Positions 41,152 to 50,860 are shown, counted from the stretch's first letter. The stretch is DNA of 64,000 nucleotides from JABDBL01 sp963845445 (GCA_963845445.1 CAWJSE010000002.1:3224001-3288000), one strand, 5' to 3'. Notes: a model not told the origin generated them from the sequence alone. Made by a program: numbers and translations.

Positions 41152-42133
41152 ATGAACGATATTACCAATTTGCGTTTGCCCCAATTCAATTACAGCAAAG
41201 GTTTGCACGATTTAGGACATGGTTCTTATGCTTGGTTGCAACCAAACGGATCTTGGGGTTGGAGTAATGCGGGTCTAATTACTGATGGACAAGAATCATT
41301 TTTAATCGATACTCTCTTTGATTTAAATCTAACCCGCACTATGCTTGTTTCAATGAAAGCTATTACATCTGCGCGAATTGGCGCAATGGTAAATACGCAT
41401 TCTAATGGTGATCATTGCAATGGCAATATTTTAGTTGCCGGGGCAGAAATTATTGCTTCAAAAAATACAGCCGCCTCGATGGCTTATGAAAATCCCGCTA
41501 TGATGGTCCATTTTTTAAAGGAAGCCCCCAAAATGGGAGAGCTAGGACAATGGTTCTTAAAAAACTTTGGACAATTCAATTTTGAAGGCATTGAGCGCAA
41601 AATGCCTACTCTTCTTTTCGAAGACAAAATGGAAAGAAAAATAGGTAGCAAAACAATTGAACTAATAGAAGTAGGACCAGCGCACACAACAGGCGATACT
41701 ATTGTGCACCTGCCAGAAGAAAGCATTGTATTTACTGGCGATATTTTATTTGTCGAAGGGCATCCGCTTATGTGGGCGGGGCCCAGTTAATAATTGGCTT
41801 AAAGCTTGTGACTTTATTATTGGACTTAAGCCCAAAATTGTAGTCCCTGGCAATGGGCCGATAACTGGCATAAATGGTGTGTTAGCAATCAAAGAATATT
41901 TTGAATTTGTTTCTAGCGAAGCTCGTAAACATTTCGATGCCGGCAAAGAAATTTTGGAAGCCGCCCAAGAAATGTTAAAAAGCAAATATTCTAAATGGGG
42001 CGATGGCGAACGCATGGCAGCCAATGTTGCCATGATGTATCGCGAGTTTAAAGGTGAGAATGCTCCGCCCAATATGATTGAACTGCTAGGCCTAATGTCC
42101 CGCTGCGCAAGCTCCTTACCTATTGTAAATTAG
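41152..42133 (+). CDS. Metallo-beta-lactamase-fold hydrolase (frameshifted in this sequence)
   Basis: The MBL fold has the variant metal motif NTHSNGDHCNGN (about residues 82-93; family HxHxDH with the second His replaced), VGPAHTTGDTIVHLP with the third metal His, and IVFTGDILFVEGHPLMWAGP. The first frame ends at 41790 right after WAGP. The second continues VNNWLKACDFIIGLKPKIVVPGNGPI...TGINGVLAIKEY to 42133. Removing one base of GGGGCCCA near 41786 restores a single protein of about 326 residues. HxNGDH-type MBL proteins hydrolyse esters or amides; the substrate is unknown. Confidence 0.85.
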
Positions 42134-42260
42134 TTGCATGTTAAAACTTTGCCTCTAAAGTACATAATCGAAGATCGCTTATCAATTTCCCGCTTTAGGC
42201 GATATGAATTCGCTTTTATCTTTCTATCAGTTTTATCCTAGTTTCAACATAAAACTAAGA

Positions 42261-42323
42261 TAAAAGAATAAAAAGGACAGGAAGTGCCTAAAGATGCAGC
42301 TGTACTGCTTCTCAGACACTTCC
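42261..42323 (-). terminator. Terminator of the 42360-42887 gene
   Basis: GGAAGTGCCT (42280-42289) pairs with AGACACTTCC (42314-42323) with one wobble. On the minus strand TGTCCTTTTTATTCTTTTATC follows. It also marks the island edge. Confidence 0.75.
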
Positions 42324-42359
42324 GGTCGATCGAGAGCTGTCGCGCTCAGCAAGAGACGA

Positions 42360-42887
42360 TCAACAGGCGGAAGGCACCGGCACTTTGCGCGCAGATTTCA
42401 TACTGTCCAGAAACTGCGTCTGCAGGGCGTCCGGGTCTTCCGTGCCCAATTCCAGCACGTTGACATTTCTGGCCGCAAGCTGCTGGACCAGTCGCCGCAT
42501 GAAGGCGAACAAGCAATCTCTGGCTGAGAAGGTTGTTGTGGTCTTTGTCGTGGCTGGTGAGAGCTGCGTGGGCCGACAGTCCGATTCGGTCGAGCTGGAG
42601 AAAGACTGTCCGCTCGGCTGGGCTTCCACGGTGGGCGCTACTGCTGCCCCTTCGGTTATCACCCTGAAGGCCCGGACGGACCCTCGCACCATGATTCCCG
42701 AGGAGGACTTGCCGGGCGTTTGAAGGATCTCTTGAGACACCTGCATCCGAGCATCGATCCCTGGCGGAGGCTGCCCGTCCTGATACAGGTAGTGGTTGAG
42801 ATCAACCTTTGCTCCGCTCCCCGCAACGACCTCCGGGAGTTGGAAGAAGACGGTGAATTGATAGACCGGTGTGCTTGTCAGCTGCAT
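42360..42887 (-). CDS. GC-rich hypothetical protein
   Basis: A protein of about 175 residues. ATG 42887 is preferred (GGGAGA about 9 nt upstream); ATG 42902 is possible. A beta-rich first half (VYQFTVFFQLPEVVAGSG..., GIMVRGSVRAFRVITEGAAV) is followed by a Ser/Thr-rich linker (SFSSSTESDCRPTQLSPATTKTTTT, about residues 95-120). The C-terminal helical part (FAFMRRLVQQLAARNVNVLELG) is reminiscent of ATPase-like LxxL segments but has no motif. It is alone in its small island, with its own terminator. Confidence 0.65.
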   Translation of the reverse strand: MQLTSTPVYQFTVFFQLPEVVAGSGAKVDLNHYLYQDGQPPPGIDARMQVSQEILQTPGKSSSGIMVRGSVRAFRVITEGAAVAPTVEAQPSGQSFSSSTESDCRPTQLSPATTKTTTTFSARDCLFAFMRRLVQQLAARNVNVLELGTEDPDALQTQFLDSMKSARKVPVPSAC

Positions 42888-43447
42888 AGAGGCATCTCCC
42901 ATCGTTTCTCGACTACCCAAATAGACCCGTGTCCGCGACGCTCCCTGATTCCATAACCAACCACTCGCTTTAATATTGCGACTTGGAAAGGTTTTGGATA
43001 AGGAGTTGTCTACTGGGTTCTGGCTTGTGATCTAATTTGTCGAGGATACGATAATTAAATGTCGCAGTTCACAAATAGCGAAGCAAGTATTTGTTTTGCT
43101 TTTCGCTATGCTGCAATTAATTGACGAGCAACACCGTAGTGCCTAAAAATCATGCTGGCATTAGGTTATAGTCAGTGAAATCAAGCTAATTTTAAAGAAT
43201 TTTGTATATTAATTCTTCCTTCATAGCTATACGCGGCTAGCGCTAGATATTTTAATTGCTATGAAAAAAGTAGAGACTAGTAAGTGGAAAGCCGCCTAGG
43301 CACCCGATTGTTTACTAGTCTAATGCGTGCCGTTTCTGTAGTCCGTGCCGTGTTAATAAGGTTTCCTAATGCGGCACGATGGCTCTGAAAATCATGGAGA
43401 TTAACATTGCTCCCGCTAGCTGCATACTTACAAGCAAGCTAAAGGAG
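42888..43447. other. AT-rich spacer, no gene seen
   Basis: After the short GC-rich leader (to about 42960) the stretch is AT-rich with only short frames. GTGCCGTG...GCGGCAC (about 43346-43378) is a weak hairpin. The region ends at the terminator of the next minus-strand gene. Confidence 0.45.
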
Positions 43448-43515
43448 TCAAAAAGTAAACAAAGACTTGAGGGCTGCCATTCAGCATGACAACCACACTC
43501 CGTTTTCTCAAGTCT
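43448..43515 (-). terminator. Terminator of the double-HTH gene
   Basis: AGACTTGAG (43463-43471) pairs with CTCAAGTCT (43507-43515); on the minus strand TTGTTTACTTTTTGAC follows. A second hairpin CCGCCTGG/CCAGGCGG lies closer to the gene (about 43538-43576). Confidence 0.7.
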
Positions 43516-43596
43516 CTGCTTATTCCGGTTGACCTATCCGCCTGGCGTGATGAAAGCACCCAGGCGGCATTGGATAGAGCGCTGGTCCGGACGTCT

Positions 43597-44463
43597 TCAG
43601 CAGGCGAAGATAGCGACCGGCGCCGGTTTCGGGACTAAGATCGGATGCTCAGGCAACCCGTCTCCCAGCCGGAAATAGCGGGTGAGAAAGATGCCGCCGG
43701 AGTCTCTAGTCTGGTCTTCCACATATGCGAATGATTCCTCATCGCCCTCCGGGTGATTGCCTAACGGCAGCACGAATCGCGGGTTCAACTTGTAAGAAAG
43801 AGCCCCCGCTTCAGCCAAATTACTGGCGAAACGGAATTCCAACTCTTCCAGACAATCGCGCAGTTCAGGACATTCCTCCAGCAGGAAGCCAGTGCGAATC
43901 TCCTCAGGGAGTGCGCCCTGCGGGAGTATAACCAGCACGATGTCTTGCACCTCGTCGTCTAGCGGGGGCATTCCCTGCTCCTTCAGAAACCGCTTCAGCT
44001 CGTCGCGGGGGATTCGGCGGTCTTGCGACCCCGGAATGCGATACCCTCGCAGCAGTCCTGAGTCGAACCACTTGGAAACAGTTCTTGGGGCCACCTTGCA
44101 GATCTTGGCGACCTGCCCGGTGGTGAACCTCTTTTTCTTGATCCTCGGCGTACTGGGCGGATTTTGCGCACTCATGATCCGACCCTCCACTCGAGGCGTA
44201 TTGACGTTTTGCTCCTGCTCCTGCTCCTCCTCCTCTTGCTCCTTCTCTTGCTCTTCTAGCGGGGGCATTCCATGCTCCTTCAGAAACCGCTCCAGATCTG
44301 CACGAGGGATCAGGCGGTTTCGCGACCCCCGCCTGCGATGCCCCCGTAGCCTTCCCGAGTCGAACCACTTGCAGACAGTTCTTGTGGCCACCTCGCAGAT
44401 CTTGGCCGTCTTTGTCGGGGTGAACACATCGTTCACTGGCGTCTGCGTCCCTTGTGCAATCAT
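43597..44463 (-). CDS. Protein with two tandem excisionase/MerR-type HTH domains
   Basis: A 288-residue protein from ATG 44463 (GAGGAGG 9 nt upstream). HTH 1 (about 13-67: TPTKTAKICEVATRTVCKWF, then DSGRLRGHRRRGSRNRLIPR) and HTH 2 (about 112-168: TTGQVAKICKVAPRTVSKWF, then DSGLLRGYRIPGSQDRRIPR) are near-copies of the excisionase-type HTH fold, each ending RFLKEHGMPPL or RFLKEQGMPPL. A Glu/Gln run (EEQEKEQEEEEQEQEQN) links them. The last 115 residues (DIVLVILPQGALPEEIRTGF..., LTRYFRLGDGLPEHPIL) are an unknown domain. It is likely a DNA-binding regulator that could read tandem sites. This HTH type is known to me from Planctomycetes and Patescibacteria. Confidence 0.85.
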   Translation of the reverse strand: MIAQGTQTPVNDVFTPTKTAKICEVATRTVCKWFDSGRLRGHRRRGSRNRLIPRADLERFLKEHGMPPLEEQEKEQEEEEQEQEQNVNTPRVEGRIMSAQNPPSTPRIKKKRFTTGQVAKICKVAPRTVSKWFDSGLLRGYRIPGSQDRRIPRDELKRFLKEQGMPPLDDEVQDIVLVILPQGALPEEIRTGFLLEECPELRDCLEELEFRFASNLAEAGALSYKLNPRFVLPLGNHPEGDEESFAYVEDQTRDSGGIFLTRYFRLGDGLPEHPILVPKPAPVAIFAC

Positions 44464-45435
44464 GGTCCAAATCCTCCTCACGCGATGCGCATTCCGGTAG
44501 GGCTTCTTGCTGCCGGAACTCTGACTTGCCCCTTACGATCCGTGCTAGGGAACAGCTCGGTGCGGAACAACGATTGGCCTACACCGCTGTAACAATCAAC
44601 CCGAATTGATCGGGTTTTGCATTTAACTTAGATAGGCTTGAGCACGGTAATAGAAGGATAAAACCAGAAAGTAAAAAACGATAACAGTAACCAGTATTGC
44701 AAAACCAGAATCACAGATTCAATAGCTAGTCCTGCTATCAGAAATACAATGCACCGGTATTCCAAGCTCTCCATTATCTGGGCACGGGCGTGAGACTTTG
44801 TGAGAACAATCTGGATTATAAATAAATAAGCCATAACAACGTCTTTGTCGTTCGCGCGAGCTATCACAATTCCTCTATGCGAGCTGCGATAACCTAAATT
44901 TTTCTGTTTAATAATGGTTAGCGCAAGTCGCGCTAACCGTGGCTTAAGTTTTAATGGCAAATTTTCGCTTAGAAAACAAACAAACCATTACCGCTAATAA
45001 TTAGCTGAAATACCGAAGAAAGCTGCCAAGGGAAACTTTTAAGACCAATGCGCTGTGCAAACGTTTATAAGCTTCGGCTATTTTGAAGCTGTTTTATTAG
45101 CTTGAATTGTCTGTGCTTTTAGTGGCAAACTTAAATATTCGTGCCTATTTTCCCCCAATAAATTCTTAACCGACAACCCATACCTGCCAAGCCGCTAGCT
45201 AAACAGTCCCAACACCCCGTTCGTTACGGAGTGATGTAATACAGTTCAGGAGTAGGGGGATTCGTGCGTGAACCTTTGGGCAAGCCTGATTCCAGGAGTT
45301 CCCTTTGCCGGGGAATTTCTGCTGTCAGTCGACTGGTTGTTTTTCTGGCAGATCGCTTAATTCCATTCGTCTGGAACGAAAGCAGGCCAGAGAAGTTGAC
45401 AAAGCGCAAACCCAGAAGGAAGGAGAGGGTTAAAC
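44464..45435. other. AT-rich spacer and GC-rich leader, no convincing gene
   Basis: A minus-strand frame (about 44628-44831) could give a 67-residue one-span membrane peptide (ECRCIVFLIAGLAIE-like hydrophobic stretch), but it lacks a ribosome site. GGTTAGCGCAAGTCGCGCTAACC (44915-44937 region) is one of the small TTAGCGC palindromes. From about 45200 the sequence is GC-rich leader of the gene at 45436. Confidence 0.4.
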
Positions 45436-45648
45436 ATGGTCCACGGATCGTTTTTCGCAGTATCGTTGTTCCCAAGGGAGACCTTTCTGCTAACCACTCT
45501 GTTGGGCTTGCTGGCGGTAAGCTGTTATCTGCTGCTTAAGGGGCGGCCAGACTGTCGGTCCTGCTGGCACACCCGCCGGGGTCGGCCCTTTAATCGGGGC
45601 GGAATCTGCAATCGTCGGAAATGTCGCCCGTTCCAGTACCGGGAATGA
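45436..45648 (+). CDS. Small membrane protein with Cys-rich tail
   Basis: A 70-residue protein. AAGGAGAGGG lies 6 nt before ATG 45436, one of the best ribosome sites in the window. One membrane segment (TFLLTTLLGLLAVSCYLLL, about 16-34) is followed by a basic tail with CRSCWH and CNRRKC (a possible zinc site). No family was recognised. The gene upstream is across an island edge and the gene at 45806 follows in the same direction. Confidence 0.65.
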   Translation: MVHGSFFAVSLFPRETFLLTTLLGLLAVSCYLLLKGRPDCRSCWHTRRGRPFNRGGICNRRKCRPFQYRE

Positions 45649-45805
45649 TGGTGACAATGAAGAAAGAGAAGACTGCGCCCTTATCGACGGGGCTGCGACC
45701 AGGTTAACAATCGTTAAACGCCGTTAGGTCGGCCCCTCCCGTATCTCAATGAGATGGGGGCAGACCAGCATCGTGGCTACACAAACAGTTGAGAAGGATA
45801 CTTCC

Positions 45806-46354
45806 ATGGACAGCGTTGAAGGGGTCAGACTAGCGTACGGCCTTCCTGCAGGATCTAGCCAGCTCGATGTGGCTCGCGAGGCTGTGAAGACGGTCGTGGT
45901 GGCCAGGATGGCTGGCATCTTGCCCATCGAGATTACAGATGCAGATGTTACCGCAGACTCAACCTTGGCGGCCGTATCCGCCCGGCGCATCGTGCCGCGC
46001 CAGCAAGAAGGCGAACACATTCGCCGCAGCGGCTTCACCCGCGAGCAGGTTACCGCTGCCCAATACCGGGCGGCCATCTTCCAAGTGCTCTGCCAGGCCC
46101 AGGATCTTCAAGAAAGCAGCCCTGCAGCCAACGCGCTTCTGACGGAGATCGAAAGGGGCTTGCCGGAAGACATTGAACTCGGGGCATGCATGATGGTCAT
46201 GTCCGCCGAGCTCGAGCGCAAGTACGACGTCCCCGCTTACCGAGTCGACTTTTGGAAGTCGAGCGGTCGTGCCCTCACACGCCAGCTGGCGGAGCAATTC
46301 ATCGCCCGCCAAATGCTCGCTGACATTGAAGCGAAGAAACGCGAGAAGCGATAG
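45806..46354 (+). CDS. GC-rich hypothetical protein
   Basis: A 182-residue soluble helical protein from ATG 45806 (AAGGA 7 nt upstream); the open frame begins 19 codons earlier without a site. It begins MDSVEGVRLAYGLPAGSSQL, has a helical middle (EQVTAAQYRAAIFQVLCQAQ) and ends with basic EQFIARQMLADIEAKKREKR. No family was recognised. A hairpin (GCCCC/GGGGC around ATCTC/GAGAT, 45735-45762) lies in the leader and a long terminator follows. Confidence 0.68.
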   Translation: MDSVEGVRLAYGLPAGSSQLDVAREAVKTVVVARMAGILPIEITDADVTADSTLAAVSARRIVPRQQEGEHIRRSGFTREQVTAAQYRAAIFQVLCQAQDLQESSPAANALLTEIERGLPEDIELGACMMVMSAELERKYDVPAYRVDFWKSSGRALTRQLAEQFIARQMLADIEAKKREKR

Positions 46355-46451
46355 CTAGCATCGACCGCCGGCATCAAGCGTATGGCGTCCGAACTGGCGG
46401 CGGATTACACTCAAGAATCGATGATCTCCCTGGCCCAGTGGGTAAGGGACG

Positions 46452-46545
46452 AGCTCCCCTCGGTTCCATAGAGTTCTGGACCGCCATGTCGTTGCAGTTT
46501 CCCGAGGAAGGGAGCTGGTCAATCTGACTACTCCCATCCTTTTTA
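46452..46545 (+). terminator. Long terminator of the 45806-46354 gene
   Basis: GAGCTCCCCTCGG (46452-46464) pairs with CCGAGGAAGGGAGCT (46501-46515) with a small bulge; CCTTTTTACTTTTATCTTTC follows. Confidence 0.6.
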
Positions 46546-46597
46546 CTTTTATCTTTCTAGGCGCTTTTTGCTTTTTGCTGTCAGACCCATTTTTACC

Positions 46598-46660
46598 TCA
46601 CCCAAAAAAAATAGAAAAAAAGCAAAAGCGCCCGAACCCCGTAGGGTCGGTCCGGGCGCT
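46598..46660 (-). terminator. Terminator of the 46725-47123 gene
   Basis: AGCGCCCG (46627-46634) pairs with CGGGCGCT (46653-46660). On the minus strand TTTGCTTTTTTTCTATTTTTTTT follows. It faces the plus-strand terminator just upstream, so the pair isolates two convergent genes. Confidence 0.88.
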
Positions 46661-46724
46661 TCGCGGTTTGGCGCTGCAATTGGATGCGAATCAACCGAGG
46701 TTTGCATGACTGTTCTTCACAGGG

Positions 46725-47123
46725 CTAGTCTTCATCTCCCTGCGGGGAGTTTTCCGAGGGGTTTTCACCTTGGACTTCTGAGGATGCCGCTAGTAAAGCC
46801 ACTGTGCCGACGAACACGAGGCAAACGATGACAGCAGTGGCCAGGATCCCTGTGCCTATTTTGCTGATCAGCACCATTGCGGCGATTAGATCTAGGCTGC
46901 GCCCGGAGGCGAAGGCTTGAATTAACGCAACAAAGGTAAAGGCGACAAATGCCCCGCTGACGCTGGCAATACTGATCCAGAGCGAGTAATAGAGCCGAGG
47001 ATATTTGTTTTCAGCAGCTTGCTCCTTTTTGAGTGCTTCGGTGCTGCAGAGTATGCCAACGACGCCGCACACGAAATAGGCAAACGCAAGGTAGCCAGCG
47101 AGAGGCTGCCACCACTCGTTCAT
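46725..47123 (-). CDS. Four-span membrane protein, unknown
   Basis: A protein of about 132 residues from ATG 47123 (AGGAG 8 nt upstream). Hydrophobic segments: PLAGYLAFAYFVCGVVGILC (about 6-25), YSLWISIASVSGAFVAFTFVALI (about 45-67), LIAAMVLISKIGTGILATAVIVCLVFVGTVALLAA (about 78-112, one or two spans). The tail is acidic (SSEVQGENPSENSPQGDED). No family was recognised. A perfect 12-bp inverted repeat lies upstream of its ribosome site. Confidence 0.68.
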   Translation of the reverse strand: MNEWWQPLAGYLAFAYFVCGVVGILCSTEALKKEQAAENKYPRLYYSLWISIASVSGAFVAFTFVALIQAFASGRSLDLIAAMVLISKIGTGILATAVIVCLVFVGTVALLAASSEVQGENPSENSPQGDED

Positions 47124-47158
47124 GTATGGTTCTCCTGTCTGGAGCAAAGATTCTGTTC

Positions 47159-47183
47159 CCAGGCGTGCACCGTGCACGCCTGG
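47159..47183. promoter_or_regulatory. Perfect 12-bp palindrome upstream of a membrane-protein gene
   Basis: CCAGGCGTGCAC and GTGCACGCCTGG are separated by one base, 36 bp upstream of ATG 47123. With a 1-nt spacer it is more likely a DNA operator than an RNA hairpin, although the transcript could also fold there. Confidence 0.6.
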
Positions 47184-47701
47184 ATTTGTTTGAACATCCG
47201 AACTATCCTTGGACGAACTGATCGGCTCCGACCAGGATGGCGCGGACCCTGCATTCGGCTAAAGCGTCAAATTTCTTCGCCTTGCCGAGCAGGACCAATT
47301 ACTACTTCTCGTCCATGAAGAACACCATCAATCCCCCAGGGCGGGGTGGCCGATCATGGGGGCGGGGCTCATCCCAAATCATGGCGTGAGGTGACCTGTC
47401 GATCGGCAGATCACCTTGATCTGCGAATTTCACTACGCCGGACCCGAGTTCGACGATCTCGCGGCCGTCCACGCGGAGCCCGATCGGGATCCTGGGTCCG
47501 TGCCAGCGCACGAATAAAACCCTGTCTGCCTTCGGGAAGTAGTTCTGTTCCGCGCAGGAGAGCGCGACCCCCTTTATCAGTGGCTCCCCATCTGCGCGCG
47601 GGGCTCCGAAATGCATTTGATCGACCACGTCCAGCACTCTCTCAAGGCTGAGGATCCTAACTTCGTCGACGACGACGATGGGCTGAGTCTCTGTATCCCA
47701 A

Positions 47702-49240
47702 GTTAGTGCATCATTATTTCTGTAAATATTAGACCTTTTTAGATCTGTCAGATTTAAGACAGAAAGAAAGAGGCCACAGATTTACCCTTCTGGTTAGTAA
47801 GACTGGAGGGATAAACCAATGACCCAATTAAAGAATAATACATTAAAGGAAGTTCTAGAAGTGCTAATTAATCAAGGACTTGATTCTTCCAACGATGCTT
47901 TAGCATTTTTAATTAATTCTGCGATGTTGCTAGAACGACAAAAGCATTTAAATGCTGAACCATATGAACGTAGAGAAGACAGGAATGGTCATGCTAATGG
48001 ATTTAAATCAAAAACAGTTAAATCCAGACTCGGTGAACTAGATCTTCTTGTACCTCAAGTACGAGAAGGTGACTTCTATCCAAACTGTCTAGAAAAAGGC
48101 ATGCGCTCTGAAAGAGCGCTACGACTAGCTTTAGCTGAGATGTACGTGCAAGGAGTATCAACAAGAAAAGTAACTGAGATTGTCGAAAAAATGTGTGGCT
48201 TTGATGTCAGCACATCTGAAGTAAGCCGCATGACTAAAGAACTAGACGAGTTTCTGGAAGCTTGGCGCAACCGACCTCTGGGTCTTTTTAAGTTTGTATA
48301 TCTAGATGCTCGCTACGAGAAGGTAAGACATGGAGGGATTGTTAGAGATTGCGCTGTTCTAATTGCTGCTGGTGTTGATGCTGACGGCAGAAGAGAACTG
48401 TTAGGTGTTTCTGTTTCTTTATCAGAAGCAGAAGTACACTGGCGAAGCTTCTTGGGCAAGATTCATGAAAGAGGTTTACATGGTGTTGAGCTAATAATTA
48501 GCGATAGCCATGAAGGGCTAAAGGCTGCTAGGAAAGCTGTTTTTGGTGGTATGTCATGGCAACGTTGTCAATTTCATTTACAACAAAATGCTCAGAAATA
48601 TATACCGAAAAAAGATATGAAGGAACAAGTAGCAGCAGATATTAGGGCAATTTTTAATGCTCCTAAAAAGAAGAAGCAGATAGATTACTTAAGCAAGCAA
48701 TAAATACTTACGAGAAATCAGCACCAGCTCTGGCTAAATGGATGGAGACAGACTTGCCTGAAGGTCTAACTTTTTTCTCTTTTCCTACTTTTTGCCACAA
48801 AAAAATCCGCACGGTTAATTTACTGGAACGGCTCAACAGGGAAATAAATAGAAGAACAAGAGTAGCCACATTGTTCCCAAATGAAGCATCTTGCCTACGT
48901 TTGATAACAGCAGTAATAATGGAGGTGTCAGATGATTGGATAACTGAAAAGAATAGATATTTGCCAGCACCTGAATAAATAAAAGCCCGCCGCAGCCCCA
49001 TGCGGCACATGCTTGAATAGCTGAAGCCAAGGGTCCCGGTGTCAAGCACTGGCGAAGCCACAGCGAAGCTGCTTGGTGCTTTACACTGGGTGGCTCAGCT
49101 AGGCTTGTCTGCCTGCATGGAAAGCAAGGCGGGCCAACCTTTTTAAAAGATCAAATACGTAAAAAACAAAAAAAGATAATACAAAATCAAAAATCAGAAG
49201 GTACTAAATCAAACATTTACAGAAAATTAGTTGCTTTATC
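47702..49240 (+). mobile_element. IS256-family insertion sequence, copy 2
   Basis: 1539 bp, same ends as copy 1 (GTTAGTGCATCATT... and ...TTAGTTGCTTTATC), flanked by the 8-bp direct repeat TATCCCAA (47694-47701 and 49241-49248). It differs from copy 1 by many scattered substitutions, so the two did not arise from a very recent duplication. The transposase frame is broken. Confidence 0.92.
47819..48978 (+). pseudogene. IS256-family transposase, frameshifted
   Basis: The first 294 codons match copy 1 closely (e.g. MTQLKNNTLKEVLEVLINQGLDSSNDALAF). The run CCTAAAAAG near 48663 has five A where copy 1 has six, shifting the frame to a TAA at 48703. The remainder (ALAKWMETDLPEGLTFFSFP and LLERLNREINRRTRVATLFP, to 48978) is intact in another frame. 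It is either a decayed copy or a homopolymer sequencing error. Without the C-terminal acidic residue the short form should be inactive. Confidence 0.9.
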
Positions 49241-49484
49241 TATCCCAAGTGGGCGACTTTGACATGTCGTCCACCATGAGCGGCGGATTGGTGCTGTTCA
49301 GCGTTGCCATCTCCATGTCGTAGATTGCTTGAGCAGATTCGGCATCCTCATTCAGCACCGGGATGTCGACGCCGTTGAATTCGATGCTGGCGTAGGCACG
49401 CCTTCGAAATTTCTTGTTGATCGTTGCCGCCTCCGCGAACAACTCTGCCAGAGAGATGTCGCCGTGAATCGGGATACTGGCCAT

Positions 49485-50497
49485 TGAAGCGTTCTCCGAA
49501 GAAAAGTGTGAGGCGTGCGTCGCATTTGCGACACGCGCAGAAGGAAACCCGAACCCCGACCTGTCTCCAACCACCGCCGGATTGCGCCAATCATGGGCAC
49601 AAGCCCTGATCTAAGTGCTACAGCAGCTACTAGGACTCATGTGACTGAGCTTTGTTGCTTGCTGTATTGCCTTTCTGGCTTGGTCCTGGTGGTTTTTACT
49701 CTGTTTTCTGAGTGGTTGAGACGATATTCCACTGTGACAGATTTGTTTAATCCAAATCAAGTCACCGGCGCAATGTCGCCATTTGATAGAAGGTCCTTGT
49801 ATGGGGCTAGGAGCAAGATATTTGCCCTCAGCGCGCATATAATGCTCAGTCCATATTTCGTAAGAACCACAAGGTTTGAGCATATTAAATCTCTGCTTTA
49901 CAACTTAGCTCGGCTCGCACTAGCCGCCCCAAGGTGCTTATAGCATCTGCGGGCAGTGAATATTGACGCAGGTGTTAACTCGACATTAACGCTAGACTCG
50001 ATAGTTGTAAAGTAGCCATTTAATTTGTTAAAGAAGGGGCTATTAACGAAAATAAATTTGATAAATAAGCTAATTGTTTAGTTTTAGGCAACCGATTGCC
50101 AAGCAATAGTCCCGTTTTGTCTACCATTGTTGCTTCTGATAGCAATGAAACACATAAGGTTGATTTTGCTAAAACAATTTGTCAAGCTCAAATATATCTT
50201 CCAACTCATTCGAATAGGACTCCCCTCAAAAGCCTAACCAGCCCCAGCACAAGCTCTCATAACCCAAAACAGATGACGTTAAGGGGCGTCCTTCATCGGG
50301 TTGTGAAGGCAAAGCAAAACTGCTGGGAACCTTCTAGTGGACTTGAGGGATACCTGCCAAAGATTTTGGCACTGATCCAACCGCGGGTGCGGCGAGCGGC
50401 AAGAGCTAGCTCGCTCCACCCAGACTAATCTCTGTCGGTGAGCACGGAGCTCTATCGATCAATTGCATGCAGTCTCATTCAAGGAGGGTAGGTCAAA
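49485..50497. other. GC leader, AT-rich stretch with weak frames, and a second join
   Basis: GC-rich leader of the split gene runs to about 49610. AT-rich DNA (49610-50215) follows, with a weak minus-strand frame (49611-49883; RKQSKNHQDQARKAIQQATK) and a plus-strand stretch with coding character but no start (about 50096-50215; VASDSNETHKVDFAKTICQA) that runs into GC-rich sequence near 50220. The latter may be another backbone gene cut by a join. The rest is GC-rich leader of the gene at 50498. Confidence 0.4.
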
Positions 50498-50860
50498 ATG
50501 ACCAGCGTCATGAAGACAAGTGTTGGAGCGGAAGTTCTGGAACTGGCTGAGCGGATCAAGACGCTCTCAGGATTCGTGCGGGAAGCTGCGCAACTCCAGC
50601 GCTTCTGTCCCACTGCTGCCAGCCGCGACTCTGAGTACGTGGGCGGTCTTACGGCCATCATCGCCGCTGCGGCTGCCTACGATGGCGAGCTGTCTCACAA
50701 GCTCAGGGCGTCAGAGCTGAAAGAGTGTCAATCTTCTGCCGAAAGCGTGCGCATGCTCCACGGGCAACTGGATATCATCGTGGAGCATGTGGCGGCGCTT
50801 TTCCCGAGCGGCGAGCAACCACAGGCTCGAGCAGACTTGCAGAGTCTTCTGCGCGCGTAG
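50498..50860 (+). CDS. GC-rich hypothetical helical protein
   Basis: A 120-residue soluble, all-helical protein (GAEVLELAERIKTLSGFVRE, AAAAAYDGELSHKLRASELK). AAGGAGGG lies about 9 nt before ATG 50498. No family was recognised. It is the first of three co-directional small genes (50498, 50955, 51507), each with a strong ribosome site. Confidence 0.68.
   Translation: MTSVMKTSVGAEVLELAERIKTLSGFVREAAQLQRFCPTAASRDSEYVGGLTAIIAAAAAYDGELSHKLRASELKECQSSAESVRMLHGQLDIIVEHVAALFPSGEQPQARADLQSLLRA

Larger units (their letters stand above)
47302..49484 (-). pseudogene. GC-rich 211-codon gene split by IS256 copy 2
   Basis: The 5' part (49484-49241) starts MASIPIHGDISLAELFAEAA (ATG 49484, GGAG 9 nt upstream) and ends DMSKSPTWD. 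The 3' part (47693-47302) continues TETQPIVVVDEVRILSLERV and ends GLMVFFMDEK. Removing the IS and one copy of TATCCCAA (47694-47701, 49241-49248) gives 244 + 392 = 636 nt, exactly 212 codons with stop. The C-terminal half is beta-rich (VLFVRWHGPRIPIGLRVDGREIVELGSG). The function is unknown. The insertion should abolish the gene. Confidence 0.85.

Noticed and set aside
48655..48710. Programmed frameshift in IS256 copy 2
   Set aside because: IS256 elements encode the transposase in one frame, and copy 1 has an intact frame with one more A; a mutation or sequencing error is simpler.
49515..49943. Plus-strand ORF with RRYSTVTDLF
   Set aside because: It crosses a composition join, lacks a ribosome site and resembles chance translation rather than a protein family.
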